Below are positions 11,601 to 45,068 of a DNA stretch of 64,000 nt, piece by piece. Position 1 is the stretch's first letter; each line of letters opens with the position of its first letter. This DNA comes from Priapulus caudatus. Lineage: Eukaryota > Priapulida > Priapulimorpha > Priapulimorphida > Priapulidae. The DNA is taken from assembly GCF_000485595.1 (NCBI RefSeq), contig NW_014577080.1, positions 791,064-855,063 on the forward strand, written 5' to 3'. The notes below the pieces were generated by a model. It did not search any database. It was not told the DNA's origin and was given only the letters and a program-made list of their open reading frames with translations. The position numbers and the translations under genes are program-made.

Positions 11601-13970
11601 GGAATGCTAATTCAGCCATGCTCCATGCAGGTCGCTTCGCACTTGGCCATATGAAATCTTTCATTAATGACCGGCTTATCCGACGTTTCATCCTCCCACT
11701 TGATAGGTTACAATGGCTATGGCATTCTTTGCAGACTTTGCGGTAGCCTTGGAGTTGTTGTTTCCTTGTACTGGCTCAGTGTTCCAAGGATTTCTGCTTT
11801 GTATAAGGATCAAAGGACATATCATGACTGAGTGAATCGTTGGTACAACACAACACCATGGCAATGATGTAGTGCGTTTCCCCCCCCCGCATCAACTGTC
11901 TCCTCATTATGATCAAAGTGTTCGATGGCAGCCATCAACCGACTGATTCAGTTTCTAGGATCAATCCTGTGAAATCCCACGAAGACCTTACTTTTAGATG
12001 GTACTGAAGTTGATTCAAAGAGCTACTGAATGGTTAAGAACTTTCTCACTCATTAATAGTTTATTGGAATATCCCACTGTCTGAGAACGTCCTATAAGCT
12101 CCTTACTCCTAATATATTCATGTGGCAACTTAAACACAGCAAGGAGATGCGCCCGCGCGTGCGCCCGGCGGCTCGGCATATGGGGACTTGCAAGGCCACA
12201 ATGTATGTGTTTGCGTCCTTACAGGACTGAGAAATGATACTGTGACAGATACGCAAGGCACTCTTATGTCAGCATCACTTGAGTCACAGTGTCTAATCAT
12301 TGTCAAAAGATTCCTTCAAGGTCACCAGGCTATGAAATCGTACAATGTCTCTGGAACAAAAGTTCTTACCATTGTCGTACATTCACGTCTCCGGCTTGAG
12401 CATAAGTTGCTAGTTTGAAAAAGGTATCCTAGCCCATTGCATCTGCGAAGGATACCAGCAGCTCGATGAAGGACGACACTATCCGGATCCACATCACTTC
12501 CATCTTCACTGGTAAATCGCATTCGACCGGTATTCCATTGATTTCTATGTTCAGTTGCAGGCAACTTTCTTAATATAACCATCATTATAAAATATAAATG
12601 GGGCTGAGTTTCATAGAAATAAGCAAGTAACTGAAAATGGCAATTTTTTCAGTTTATGTTACCCCGTAACAAGGGTTAATGTAGCCATGTTGTATCCGTT
12701 TACCAACTGCTGAAATCTGATTTTTTTATCAATAGCACATCTAGGCCGCATGAATTACAGTCAGATCTGACACAGTGGTAACATGTATTGGTGAAAATAG
12801 TGGCAAGAAAAATACACATTATTTTGGTCAAAATTTCAAAAACAGTGCAAATTGGGGTATAGACTTTCGGCCCCTTAAGCCCCCTTACAGCATAAAACTG
12901 CCTCAAAAACCATGCTACATACTATTTTCAAGTAAAATACATTTGATATAACACATCAATTAATAAAATATAATGGCCTGATTTCATCAGAAATAAGCAA
13001 GTAACGAAAATGTCATTTTTTCAGATGTTAGCCGTAAACAAGGGTTAATGTACCATGTTGTACCCGTTTACGCAATGCTGAAACTGATTTTTTTATCAAT
13101 AGCACATCTAGGCCCCATTGAATACAGTCAGATTCTGACACAGTGGAACATGTATTGGTGAAATAGTGCAAGAAAATATACATTATTTTGGTCAAAATTT
13201 CAAAAAAATGCCCAAAATTTTGGGTTATAATTTTGGCCCCTTAACCGCCTTTAGCAGCATAAAAACTGGCCTCAAAATACATATGCTACATATCTATTTC
13301 AAGTGAAGTACATTGGATATACCATCAATTATAAAATATAATGGGCCTGATGTTCAATAAAAAAACAATAACTGAAAATGTCATTTTTTCAGATGTTATC
13401 CGTAAACAAGGGGTTAATGTACCAGTGTTGTACGCCGTTTACCATGCTGCAAACTGATTTTTTTATCAATAAGCACACCTAGGTCCCTCCCATGAAGTAC
13501 AGTCAGATCTGACGACAGGATAAGCATGTATTGGTTTGTAGTGCAAGAAAATAGTACATTATTTTGGTCGAAAATCGCCAAAAAATGCTCAAATTTGGGT
13601 ATAATTTTTGGCCCCTTAACCCCTCTTGGCAGCATAAAACTGCCTCAAATACAGTTGCCTACATATCTATTTCAATGAAATACATTGATATAAACCCTCA
13701 ATTATAAATATAATGGGGCTGATTTCATCAAATAAGCAAGTAGACTGAAATGTCATTTTTTTCACATGTTAACCGTAATACAAAAGGTTTAATTCGGCAT
13801 GTTGTATCAAGGTTGCATGCACCTACAACCATGTCTTTTCATAACTAGGGATCGCAGATGGTTAAAATGAGACCAGTCCCAGCTTGTTATACCTCCGGTA
13901 GGGGTATCTCCTTAAATAGAGCCCTTTTTCAGCTTTGGTCACTGCAACTCATAAGTGTTGTTAGCTTTGC
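8690..13970. mobile_element. DNA transposon with long inverted ends
   Basis: Both ends carry the same sequence in opposite orientation: 'gttgcagtgacc' and 'aagctgggactggtctc' at 8698-8775 recur reverse-complemented at about 13865-13950. Inside each end lie about three tandem units of roughly 370 bp (8845-9985 forward, 12590-13800 inverted), recognisable by 'ggcattttttggcgatttcg' and 'gttaaggccaaaattatacc'. The central 2.6 kb carries a degraded reading frame on the minus strand. The superfamily is not established. The element interrupts the repeat unit seen intact at 1-7230. Confidence 0.8.
11200..12585 (-). pseudogene. Degraded transposon-borne protein
   Basis: Fragments on the minus strand, in several frames, line up in the order of a protein family found in repeats of many marine invertebrates. 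They are 'PETLYDFIAW' near 12330, 'RSKELI..VGYS' near 12080, 'EHFDHNEETVD' followed by 'HHCHGVVLYQ' near 11930-11850, and 'WSGFNALVSTD' near 11600. The many frameshifts and stops mean it cannot be translated as one protein. The match to the family is from memory of its motif pattern; its function is unknown. Some frameshifts may be sequence error. Confidence 0.45.
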
Positions 13971-14522
13971 CTGATAGTGATCAGCTGCATTAGTAGAGCG
14001 GTCAAAAACTAATGATATGCGTTGCCGCGGTGTACTACATGCGTAGCGTGTCGTGAGTGGGCTGAGATTGTGTTACACGGGTATGATGTTGTGTGCTGTA
14101 TGTACATAACAACATGTCATGAGTGGGCTGAGATTGTGTTACACGGGTGTGAGTTGTAGTGGGAGTGGGGAGGTAGTGGCACTGGGGGTTGCGGGGACGA
14201 TGGCGGCGGTAGCAGTAGTAACAGTAGTAACAGGAAGTTTTATTATGCTCTAACAATCAGGCTTGGACGCGTTCGGATTAAATTTGATCCGGATTAGGTT
14301 GCTCGTAACATTGCTCCCGATTAACTAAAGCTGGACTCAATTTTTAACATTTAACCATTTTTTCGGGTTCATTCGCGCGTTGAAAGGCAGCGAGTGAATT
14401 CCGGTTTGCCGGTGTCAAATAACATCCTTCCGAGTACCCTAGCGCGACATTGGGTTCGTGCTGAAGCACATGCTATAACACGTGCTAACACTGTCACCCT
14501 AAAACAGTTATGAAGCAACATG
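13971..14522. other. Spacer between two transposon ends
   Basis: The stretch contains two tandem copies of a block of about 65 bp ('gagtgggctgagattgtg' near 14054 and 14121) followed by GT-rich and mixed sequence. No gene or RNA is recognised. Confidence 0.5.
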
Positions 14523-15059
14523 CAGGGCGTCAAGTTCCTATTTTTTCCTATATTTTCGTCGTATTATTCCTGGGCCAATTCCTATTTTCTTCCTATTTTC
14601 TGGACAAAATTCCCTGTTTTCCTATTTTTTGAAGGCTTTCAATTTTTCTGAATCCCAGATTGTTTATTATCCTTCTCAGAATGCAGATTTACATTTCAGG
14701 TGACGCGACTATTTTCAAAAATTTCATGGGGAGGACGCCCCAAACGCCCACCCGCCTTATTTGAAATTAACGTATATATACTCTTTACTATCACATGATT
14801 TATTTTCAGTAAAGTTGTTTCTCAGGTTGGATGTGGTATGTGTATCCAGAAGGGGTCCAGGGGGTTCCGACCCCCCGCCTTTTACGCCAAAAAGGGAAAA
14901 CACAAAAGATAATTTCTGCTTAAAAATTTGGAATTCCATCTTGCATTCTAGACATCAAAATTACTGGCTCAGATGCTCTCAGAAGCACGGCAATTTTTGA
15001 AAAAAAATTGTGGGGAGGTCCCCCTAACCCCCCCCTCCCTCCTAAGTGCACCGAGTGCC
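14523..15059 (+). mobile_element. Left end of a hAT-like transposon
   Basis: The sequence starts with 'cagggcgtcaagt' followed by repeats of 'ttcctatttt', a layout typical of hAT-type ends. The matching right end, 'acttgacgccctg', is at 20851-20863. Both outer flanks carry 'aacatg' (14517-14522 and 20864-20869), which could be a target-site duplication, although hAT elements normally make 8-bp ones. A sequence gap follows, so continuity with the right end is uncertain. Confidence 0.5.
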
Positions 15060-15084
15060 NNNNNNNNNNNNNNNNNNNNNNNNN
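15060..15084. other. Assembly gap (25 N)
   Basis: Twenty-five undetermined bases join the hAT-like left end to the second satellite array. The true distance and even the adjacency are unknown. Confidence 1.
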
Positions 15085-15099
15085 CCGAAATAAGTGCTG

Positions 15100-18000
15100 T
15101 CGTGTGCGTGCAAGTATATACGTCGTTTGTGGGTCTCCGTGATCGTTACTTTGTACAAAGTTAACGTGGTTTGTGGGTCTCCGTGATCGTTACTTGTACA
15201 AGTATATACGTGGTTTGTGGGTCTCCGTGATCGTTACTTGTACAAGTATATACGTGGTTTGTGGGTCTCCGTGATCGTTACTTGTACAAGTACCTTATAC
15301 GTGGTCTTGTGCGGTCTCCAGTGATCGTTACTGTACAAGCATATTACGTTGCCGTTTGTGGGTCTCGTGGTCGTTACTTGTACAAGTAATATACGTCGTT
15401 CTAGTGAGGCCTCTCCGTAGATCGTAGCTTGTACAAGTATATACGTCGTTATGTGGGCTCTCCGGTGATGCGTACTTGTACAAAGTCATATACGTGGTTG
15501 TGGGTCTTCCGTCGATCGTTACTGATGTACAAGTATATACCGTGGTTTGTGGGTCTCCGTGATTCGTTCTCGTACAAGATAATATACGTGAGTTCTGTGC
15601 GGTCTTCCGTGAATCGTTACTTGTACAAGTATATACGTGGTTTTGGGTCTCCGTGATCGTTACTTGTACAAGTTATACGTGGTTTGTGGGTCTCCGTGAT
15701 CGTTACTTGTACAAGTATATACAAGCGTTTGGGTCTCGCATGATCGTTACTTGTCAAGTATATACCGTGGGTTTGGGGTTCTCCGTGATCAGTTACTTGT
15801 ACAAGATATACGTTCCCGTGGTTTGTCGGTCTCCCGCTGATCCTTAACTTGTACACAAGTATATTACGTGGTCTTTGTGGCGTCTCCATGATCGTTACTC
15901 TGTACAAGCATATACGTGAATTTGTGGTCTCCGTGATTCGTTACTATGTACAAAGATATACGTTTGGCTTTTGTGCCGGGTCTCCCGATGATCTACTTGT
16001 ACAAGTATATACGTGGTTTGTGGTCTCCGTGATCGTTAACTTGTACAAGTATATACGTTGGTTTGTGGCGCCGTCTCCTGATTCGTTACTTGTACATAGA
16101 TATACGTGCTTTGTGGGTCGCCATCATCGTTCCTTGTACAAGCTATACGTGTTTGTGGCCGTCTCCGGATCGTTACATTGTACAAGCATATACGTGGGTT
16201 TGTGGGTCGCCAGTGATGCTCTAATTGTACCAAGTAATAATACGGGTTGTGGGTCTCCATGATCGTTACTTGTACAAGAGCATATAAGCGTGGTTTGTGG
16301 GTCTCCGTGTCGATACTTGTACAAGTGACTATTACGTGGTTTGTGGGTCTCCGGGTCGTTACTTGTAAAGCTATCATTAAAACCGTGGTTTGTGGGTCTC
16401 CGTGATACGGTTACTGTGTACAAGCATATACGTGGTGTTGTCGTTCGTGATCGTACTTGTCGAAGTTTATCACTCGTTTGTGGCGTCTCCGTGACTCGTT
16501 ACTTGTACAAGTATATACGTCAGGTTTGTGGGTCTCCTGTGGTCGTACTTTCGTACAAGTTGTCGTACGTGGTTTGGCGGTCTCCGTGATCGTTACTTGA
16601 CAAGTATATACGTGGTTTGTGGGTCTCACAGTCGATCGTTATTGTACAAGTATATACGTGCGTTTGTGGGTCTCCGTGTCGTTCTTGTACAAGTATATTA
16701 CGTGGTTTGTGGGTCTCCGTAGATCGTTACTTGTTCACAGCATATACGTTGGTTTGTGGGTCTCCCCTGATCGTTAACTTGTCACAAGCTATATACGTAC
16801 GTTTTGGTCTGCAGTGTCGGTCACTTGTACAAGTAATACGTCGGTTTGTCGCGAGTCTCCGTGGTCGTGATTGTTACAAGTACGTATACTGCGTTTGTGG
16901 GTCTCCGTGGTCTACTTGTACAAGTATATACGTGGTTGGTGGTTCCCTAGGTCGGTGACTTGTCAAGTTACTTACGGTGTGCGTTTGTTGAGTCTTCCGG
17001 GTGATCGTTACTGTTCAAGTATTACGTGGTTGGTGGGTCTCCGGGGTGGTACTGTACAAGTTTATACGTGGTTGTGGGCTCTCCTTGGTCGCTTACTGTG
17101 TACAGAGCTATAGACGTAGGTTGCTGGGTCTCCGGTGCTCGATAACTTGTACAAGTGATAGGACGTGGATGGGGTCCTCCGCTGATCGTTACTTGTACAA
17201 CATAGTATACGTGGTTTGGGGTATTCGATGGTCGTTACTTGTGACAAGTAGATATACCGTGCGTTTGTGAGTCTCCGGTGGTGCTTACTTGTACATCAGT
17301 ATTATACGTGTTTGTGGGCTCCTGAATCGCTTACTATGTACAAGTATATACGTGGATTGTGGGTCGCCGTGTCGTTACTTGTACAAAGTATACTACGTTG
17401 GTTTGTGCGGTCTCCGTGGTATCGTTCTATGTACAATGTTATACGTCGTTGTGGTTCTCCGTGATCGGTTACTTTACAAGTATTATACGTGCGTTTGCTG
17501 TCTCCGTGTCGTTAGCTTGTACAGGTATATACGTTGGTTTTGTGGTCTCCGTGATCGTTACTTGTACAAGAGTACTTACGTGGTTTGTGAGCTCCTGTGG
17601 TCGTACTTGTACCAAGTATACGTAGGTTTCTGTGGCTCCGTGAATTCCTTCACTTGTACACACTATACGTGGTTTGTGGGTCTCCGTGCACGTTACTTGC
17701 TACAAGTAATCACGTGGTGTGTGGTGTCTCCGTGGGTCGTTACTTGCTACAAGTTTTATTACGGGGGCGTTTTGTGGTCTCCGTGATCGTGAACTTGCTA
17801 ACACGCTATATACGTCGTTTGTGGGTCTACTCCGCTGATCGTTACTTGTACAAGTATATACTGGTTGGTTTGTGGGTCTGCCGTGCATCGCTTACTATGT
17901 ACAAGTTATACGTGGTTTGTGGGTCTCCCGTGTCGTTAGCTTGTACAAGGTATATACGTGGTGTTGTGGGTCTCCGTGATCGATTATTGTACAAGTGTAT

Positions 18001-18640
18001 ACGTGGTTGATGGTCTCCAGTGATCGTTACTTGTACAAGTATATTACGTGAGTTTGTGGTTCTCCGGTGAATCTTACTTGCTACAAGTATCATACGTGTT
18101 TGTGGGTCTCCGTGATCGTTTACTTGTACAATATAATACGTAGCGTTTGTGGGTCTCACGTGATCGTTACTTGTACAAAAAAAAAAAAAAAAAAGAGAAC
18201 GAGGGAAAAAAGGGGGGAAAGAAGGGATGGGTATAAGCGTGGTTGGTGTGGGTCTCGTGATCGTTACTTGTCAAGTTATACGGTCGTTATGGGTCTCAGT
18301 CGATCGCTTACATGTACATATATACGTGGTTGTGAGTCTCGTGATTCGTCTTACTTGGACAAGCATATACGTGGTTTGGGGCGTCTCCGTGATCCGCTTA
18401 CTTGTACAAGTATATACGTCGTTTGTGGGTCTCCATGATCGTTACATGTACAAGTATGATGCTCAGTCATGGGTCTCCGTGATCGGTTACTGTTACAAGT
18501 ATAACGCGTCGGTTTGTGGGTCTCCGTGATCGTTCTGTACAAAGTATATACTCGTTTGTGGGGGTATCCCATGTCCGTTACATTGTACAAGTATTATACG
18601 TCGTTTGCTGGGCTCTCATGGATCGTTACATGTATCCGAG
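15100..18640. repeat. 44-bp satellite array 2
   Basis: Second array of the same 44-bp unit as 3245-6160, about 80 copies, in the same orientation. It has even more one-base indels and a poly-A/poly-G interruption at about 18175-18235. The open frames here are repeat products, not genes. Confidence 0.95.
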
Positions 18641-18654
18641 CATTACCGCGGATT

Positions 18655-19780
18655 TCACTCCACACACACCACACAACGCGCGCACGCACACACACACAAA
18701 CACGCCGCACCGCCGGCGCGCGCGCCGGCACACATACAGCACACAACGCGACGCACGCACCACGCGACGCAAGCGCACGCATGATGCTACATACATGACA
18801 TACATAGCATACATACCATACAATACATACATTACAACGACTGCCGATGTACATGCTTACGCGACTGGAGAAAGCAGAGCCAGAACGATTGTTGGCTCGT
18901 TAACTAAATGCATGTTGCGGTCATTCGGTATCTGCGGCCGGTTACTTCGGGGTTGTCATATTTTCATAGCGAACCCTTTGTCGGTCGTCTAGGCAGTGAT
19001 GATCGATTTTTTCGTAGTTTTTCAATCGAATTTGAATAGAGTGGTAGGATAGGTTCTCTGGCAGCAGACCGGACAGCTTGCGCTATAACGTCTAATACGC
19101 GTCAGTGAAGTTAGCTCCAGTTCCCAGTCCCAGTTCCCCATAAGGAAACTAGTATACTGGGCAAACAGTTACCAGTTCCAGTTATTCCAGGTCCTTATTC
19201 GGGAATAAGGAACTAGTAACTATAGGCAAAGCAGTTCCCAAGTTCCCAGTTCAGTTTCTTTTCGAATAAGGAACTAGTAACTAGGCTCGAAAGGCAGTTA
19301 CTCAGTTTCAACAGTTCAGAAATGCAAATTGAATTTGGAACTGTACACATGGCAAAAGAGTAATAGTTACTGTATTCGGTCAAAATGAACCCTTTGGCCA
19401 CACATTCTATTCGAGACTGGTAACTGAATAAGTAGCTGGGTCTATACGAACCTGAGTAAGCTGATTAATAAATGTGTGCCAAAGGGTTAATGTGGCCGAA
19501 TAAGTAATACTTAACTTATTTCTGCCTACGGTACAGCTTAGCCAATTCATATGTTCCATTCTCGAACTGGGAACCTGGGAACTGCTTTGCCTTATCAGTT
19601 CTAGTTGCCTTATTCGATAAGGAATGGGAACTGGTAAACTGCTTGGCGCCTATGTACTAGTCCTTATGTCGAGATAGGAACTGCTCGAACTGGTACTGCC
19701 TTTGCCTAGTACTGTCCCTTATTCCGATAACGCAACTGCGAGAACTGTAACTGCGGGTAACCTGCTTGCCCTGGTTACTA
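18655..19780. repeat. Second copy of the CA repeat, spacer and foldback cluster
   Basis: This is collinear with 6176-7300: CA/CGCA/CATA microsatellite, a unique-looking 250-bp spacer ('gcttacgcgactggagaaag' in both copies) and the 'ggaactagtaac' foldback cluster. Confidence 0.85.
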
Positions 19781-20450
19781 GTTCCAACTGGGCAGCTACT
19801 TCCCCGAGACTCTTATACACGTCTTTCGGATGTATAGGACCTGTTTCTTGGGCTGATTAGCGTCACGCGGACGTCACGGCTGTGTTAAAGAGCCCATCGC
19901 GCGCTTAGGTTCTAAATTAAATTTACCAACGATTTACTTTACGCGGCGGTTGTACACCCAGTAGCTTGCGATTTCACCCAGGGAACGGACGTTGGGAGCC
20001 AGTCTGTATGCACTACAGTCAAACACTGAGTGTGATTGCAATTCTTCTCCAAAATGGCATCCATTACTTCCTTTCAGCACTGACCTTCTGCTCAATCCCC
20101 GAGTAGACCACGGCAAGGACGGTCACTCCATGAACGTAATGATTGCGTTTAGTCCCAGTATGGCAGCGATGTCGTCATTATTTTGATACGAAGATTCTGC
20201 TTTCCTGGAGTGATTTACACTTCCATGAAAAGTAGCCCGCCCGCTCAATATCTGACGCGGAATCTGCACGCTTGCCTCGAACCAAAAACAAAACGCTGTC
20301 TCCGATTTGGTGGATGGATGGAAATAAAATAAATCGGCATATATTTTGGCCACGCGGCAATTTAAAATAGAAACCATTAGTCATCCATCATAGAACTTTT
20401 TTGTCGTGATGTACATTGCTCATACGAAATGAGATGTTTTTAGACACGTC
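19716..20450. repeat. Copy 3 (truncated) of the large direct-repeat segment
   Basis: This matches the first 0.68 kb of the window with many indels, then breaks off into the hAT-like right end. Confidence 0.8.
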
Positions 20451-20739
20451 GCATAACCTGCCTTCGGCACCTTTTTATAAAAGTGCCCTTTATTTCTTAC
20501 TGGACCCCCCCTTTTTCAAAAAGCCGGATCCGCCCATGTATACATGTACGTCATACTATTTTGGAGTAGTCTACATGTATGGGTGCTTATGCATGTATAA
20601 ACTTCTTATCAATTTTAACATGCATTTCTCATTAAAACCTCAAAATATTGTATGCATGTGATGTAACTCCAAATATGTATATTAATAAAACCATTTGTGG
20701 TGGATCGGGATGGCTGTAGGGGTGTTGGGAGGCCATCTA

Positions 20740-20863
20740 ATGCAACAAATATTCCTATTTAACATATATTTTTTCACCAAAATTCCTATTTTCCTTCTAT
20801 TTTTTCACATCTGAAATTCCTATTTTCTTATTTTTTGAGCGTCACTTGTCACTTGACGCCCTG
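20740..20863 (-). mobile_element. Right end of a hAT-like transposon
   Basis: 'attcctattttc' repeats lead to the terminal 'acttgacgccctg', the inverted counterpart of the end at 14523. The sequence becomes clean (few repeat-type indels) from about here rightward. 20864-21734 contains no recognised gene; it holds a TA microsatellite at 21491-21535. Confidence 0.5.
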
Positions 20864-21490
20864 AACATGTAATACGTTGATAATAAAACCCAGGATAAGT
20901 GTGAAGTGGACTTATATTAGTGGAGGCGTGAACAGTCTACGCGGAACAAGGCCCCGCTGTACGACCTCATTAATGCTTCGATCAGCTCATGATTTGATGA
21001 CACAGAAAGCTGCAATAGTTAGCGATGAACTACTAGTTTCGACTCATGATATAGTCTTCATCGGGTTCTTCTAACTTTGTAAAGCTGAAACCCCGTGTTT
21101 TGCAGCGATTAATAAAACCGAGTCAGTGTAGGATCGTCTGGTACGACCTCTCTGTTATAAACCCACAAACGTGCGATGTTAGTGTTACAAATACGACACG
21201 TTGCGCGTAAACAACCTAGCTGTTGCAGTCCTATAAAGAAACAAACTAAACATTCGATTTAATTAAATATAAATTCGACTAACTTCAATAAAAAAATAAT
21301 CAAGTGCATTCAGTACAACAAAATTAGCTTGGTTATTTGGTTAGCCATATGAAACGAACAGCCGTTTGCTGCCCCGTATACATATGGTATTTTCTCACCC
21401 GCAGATGCGTCAAAAGAAATTTGTTATTTCTAGAATTTTATTAGTTGCGTTGCGTAACAGCATCGTGTTGACCTACGTTATAACCGCGTG

Positions 21491-21536
<46 letters not shown>

Positions 21537-21734
21537 CATGAAGTTACTGCGATCGTTGTTTTATTGATTTACTAAATGTAAGGGATATGCTAGACATTCG
21601 CTTCAGCAGCAGTCTGTCTGCAAGCTAGCTAGCTGTTTTATGTCCTTCTCGGGGTTTTGCTTCGTGTTTAGATCTACACTGCGTTGCTGCTTAGGGTTTG
21701 TTGCTTAGTGGTTTTTCTTCTGTGTTAATTGCAG

Positions 21735-42157
<20,423 letters not shown>

Positions 42158-42174
42158 TGCCAGTATACGCGTAT

Positions 42175-42188
42175 AATAAATAAATAAA
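42175..42188 (+). terminator. Overlapping AATAAA poly(A) signals
   Basis: Three overlapping AATAAA hexamers start 18 bases after the RhoGEF stop codon, between the stop and the duplicated coding end at 42202-42287. They may serve a short 3' UTR; longer 3' ends are possible. Confidence 0.4.
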
Positions 42189-42287
42189 GATATATATGTA
42201 TGCAAATACGGGCCGTGCAGTGCCGACTGTGGATGCAGCGGATCGTGTACAATTCCTATGACAGAGGTAGAATACACTAACGTTTGA

Positions 42288-44248
42288 CACGATTATGAGC
42301 ATTTCGTTCCTATCACATTTTTGTTTGAGTGCTATTAGCCACAACCAGAGATTCAGAGATATATCTGTATATACATGTGTATGTATGTATGTGTGTATGT
42401 GTGTATATATAATTATATAAACATTAGTGATGTTTTTCGTGGGATTTTCTGTATGCAAAATCAACGTTTGGTTATAATTTCTTTGTATTTTTGCAGTTAT
42501 AGGAGATCGACAGGAGATAGGGGCGTGGCAGCTAGCTCACTCACTCACTGTGCTGCCTTCTGCTACTGCATCTACACAAGTCGTCGTGGCGGTTAAAGAC
42601 GCACTGCTGAATACAGAAGAGGCAAACTTTTCTCACAGCTGTGCCCATAATTTGACTCGATATGTAGCCACGATACTTCTCTAAACTGTGCGCTCCAGCC
42701 TATTTTAGATACGATGGAGGCGTGCAGATTTTTTAGCTGTAGTTGCAGGAGAGAGAGAGAGAGTGAGACAGTTAATACAGTATATAAATGAGATTCTCAA
42801 TCCGTCACTGCCAGAATCCATGTGCCATTGTCACATTTATGTTTTTGCATTTGATGCTGCATGGGTTATTTAGGATAATGGCTTCCATTACTGTGGCACA
42901 ATTATGAATCCATGCTACTCATTGTAGGCCTATGTTCTATCGAGACTGGTTTTGGAACGTGTATGCCATTTAGGAATAACTTCTCATTTGCTGTGTCAAG
43001 GCTGTATGTTAGGTTTCTGATTGTCATGCACCGATGTAGATCAGCATATTTTGACTGTAATAGATATTTTTTAGTTTGTGAAACGAGAATAGAGAGGTTT
43101 TCTCACTGACATCTGAGAGTGTTGGCGTGCTAGAAATGTGTGGTAGAAAAATGCTATCATCTATACAAGTAATCAAAATGCAGTTTAAACCTTTGTAAAT
43201 ACTTTAGTGTGATCCTATTTATGTTGCTACAGTTTTTTACGTTAGTCAGTTTTTCCCGTCAAATCATGATGAAATGTGATAGCGAGTGATTTCAATACAT
43301 TGCCCCAGTAGGTGTTTTTTAGAAGATTTAGTTTACTTAGTTCTCGTTTTTATTTATTTTTATTGGAAGGTTTATTCACAGTTTTGTGTGTGAACTGTTC
43401 TGATTGTAGCTGCAAGCATACACGTTTCGCCTTCCCATGTTACAAGCCAGCTAGTCCACGATTCATCAACGCTATGATAATTTATTGTAAGTTTAGTTAC
43501 TTAGGTTTCTTAATCATCTTAACACGTTTTACGTTACAAGTTTAACGTTCCTTCTCAGTAAAACTTGACCCAACGGAAGTACTACGTTGTGGCAATGTCG
43601 TTAGTAAAGCCACGTTTATATTTGTATCAATGTTGTTAATGTTTGTAATACAGTTTTACTACACTTTAAAGTATTTGTTATCGTTTATGTAAAACGCATG
43701 CAACGGAGCTATGTTAGAGAAATTGATAAAGCATGATGCGGGAAGGATTAGAAACGATACACAAAGTTAAAAGGAAATAACAAGATGTCAGAAGAGGGAA
43801 ATGTTAAAACTAAGAAATTGGACGAAGGAGATTTTATGTCACGGATTATTAATCGAATAACGAACCGAAATTCAAATGACATAATGAGACGTTGTGGGTT
43901 AAGGAAGGGGACAGCATAGGATTTCAAGAAAATAATAAATGTTACAACAAGATGTGACGGGGAAAGATGAAATTATGCAATTACTGAGAACAGAGACACG
44001 TTAAAAGACTTGATAAATTGTTGAGCTGAGAAGAAGATAATGCAATAACCTGATGGGAGTAGGGTTAAATACTAGTTCAAGACGGTTGAAAGAATGTCAC
44101 CTTATTGTTGCAAAATGTTGGCGGGAACTCGACGACGGTAGCCGAAACTTTTCTGAAAGAAATTTGCAGGAGAGGATATGAAATTCTGGGAGCAGAGGAA
44201 TTCGATACCGTGACAATAACAGCATTGCCGGACTTTCCGGGCGCTCCA
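42288..44248. other. RhoGEF 3' flank; no gene seen
   Basis: AT-rich sequence without convincing exons, RNAs or long repeats. Part may be RhoGEF 3' UTR. Confidence 0.5.
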
Positions 44249-45068
44249 CAGGGTCCCCACAGCCCTTGAGAGTCCTTGAATTTTGTTCTTTGCCATTGAA
44301 AGTCCTTAATTTTTCCTTTCGTTATTTGAAGTCTTTGGAAATATTTTATCCAAGTCCTTATTTTATGTCTAACGTCTCCAATCCTGGAATTTTACATTTT
44401 TGACCTAAAATAAATAACAAATCATCATTCCTGGTTATCTGACTGACCCTATTCCAAGTCTTCGATGAAAATGTAAAATTTAATCCAATATTCACATAAT
44501 CATTGTCTACTAATGTACCAAAGTAGTTTGTCCCTAATTTTTACGTGCAGGTGGTGTAGGTGTCTAGACTATAAGTTCATCATTTTAATATTTATTTATT
44601 ACTCAGTATTCTACACACGGAGTAATAAATAACAAATTATAATAGTCAGCACATAGTTAAGATCCCTGCCCATACCACCCATGACTAAAAAGAGGGAAAC
44701 CAATTGGTCAAACTAGTTTTAGCAAATACTGTTGTAAACTTTGGATTAAATTTAATATTATTTGTTATTTGTTATTATTTGTAAAGATTTGGGACAAGGA
44801 GAATATGGCCCTTAATGGTTTCTTCCATGGGTTGGAGGCTGAAGAAGATCTTTAATTTCACCAGCTGAACAAGTACTATTAGCAAGAAATTTGTAGACAA
44901 AGGATTGCTCTCATTGAATTAGGGTGTAAAACAACTATTTTACTTTGTATATGAATCTAAAGTATATATGATGACTCTAAAATGCTAAAACTACTTGTCA
45001 CAGATTGTGCTTGAAAAAAACGTACTCGAAAAGTCGTTGAAAAAATAATTCACACTTGTGGGAACTAT
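44249..45068 (+). mobile_element. Short hAT-like non-autonomous element
   Basis: The left end reads 'cagggtccccacag' followed by 'ccttgagagtccttgaattt'. The right end has 'cttgaaaaa' motifs and 'cacacttgtgggaac'. This is the pattern of hAT-derived elements with repeated 'tccttgaa' subterminal motifs. It is about 820 bp with no transposase. I could not identify an 8-bp target duplication. Right-end fragments of a relative lie at about 46125-46268 and 49845-49975. Confidence 0.6.
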
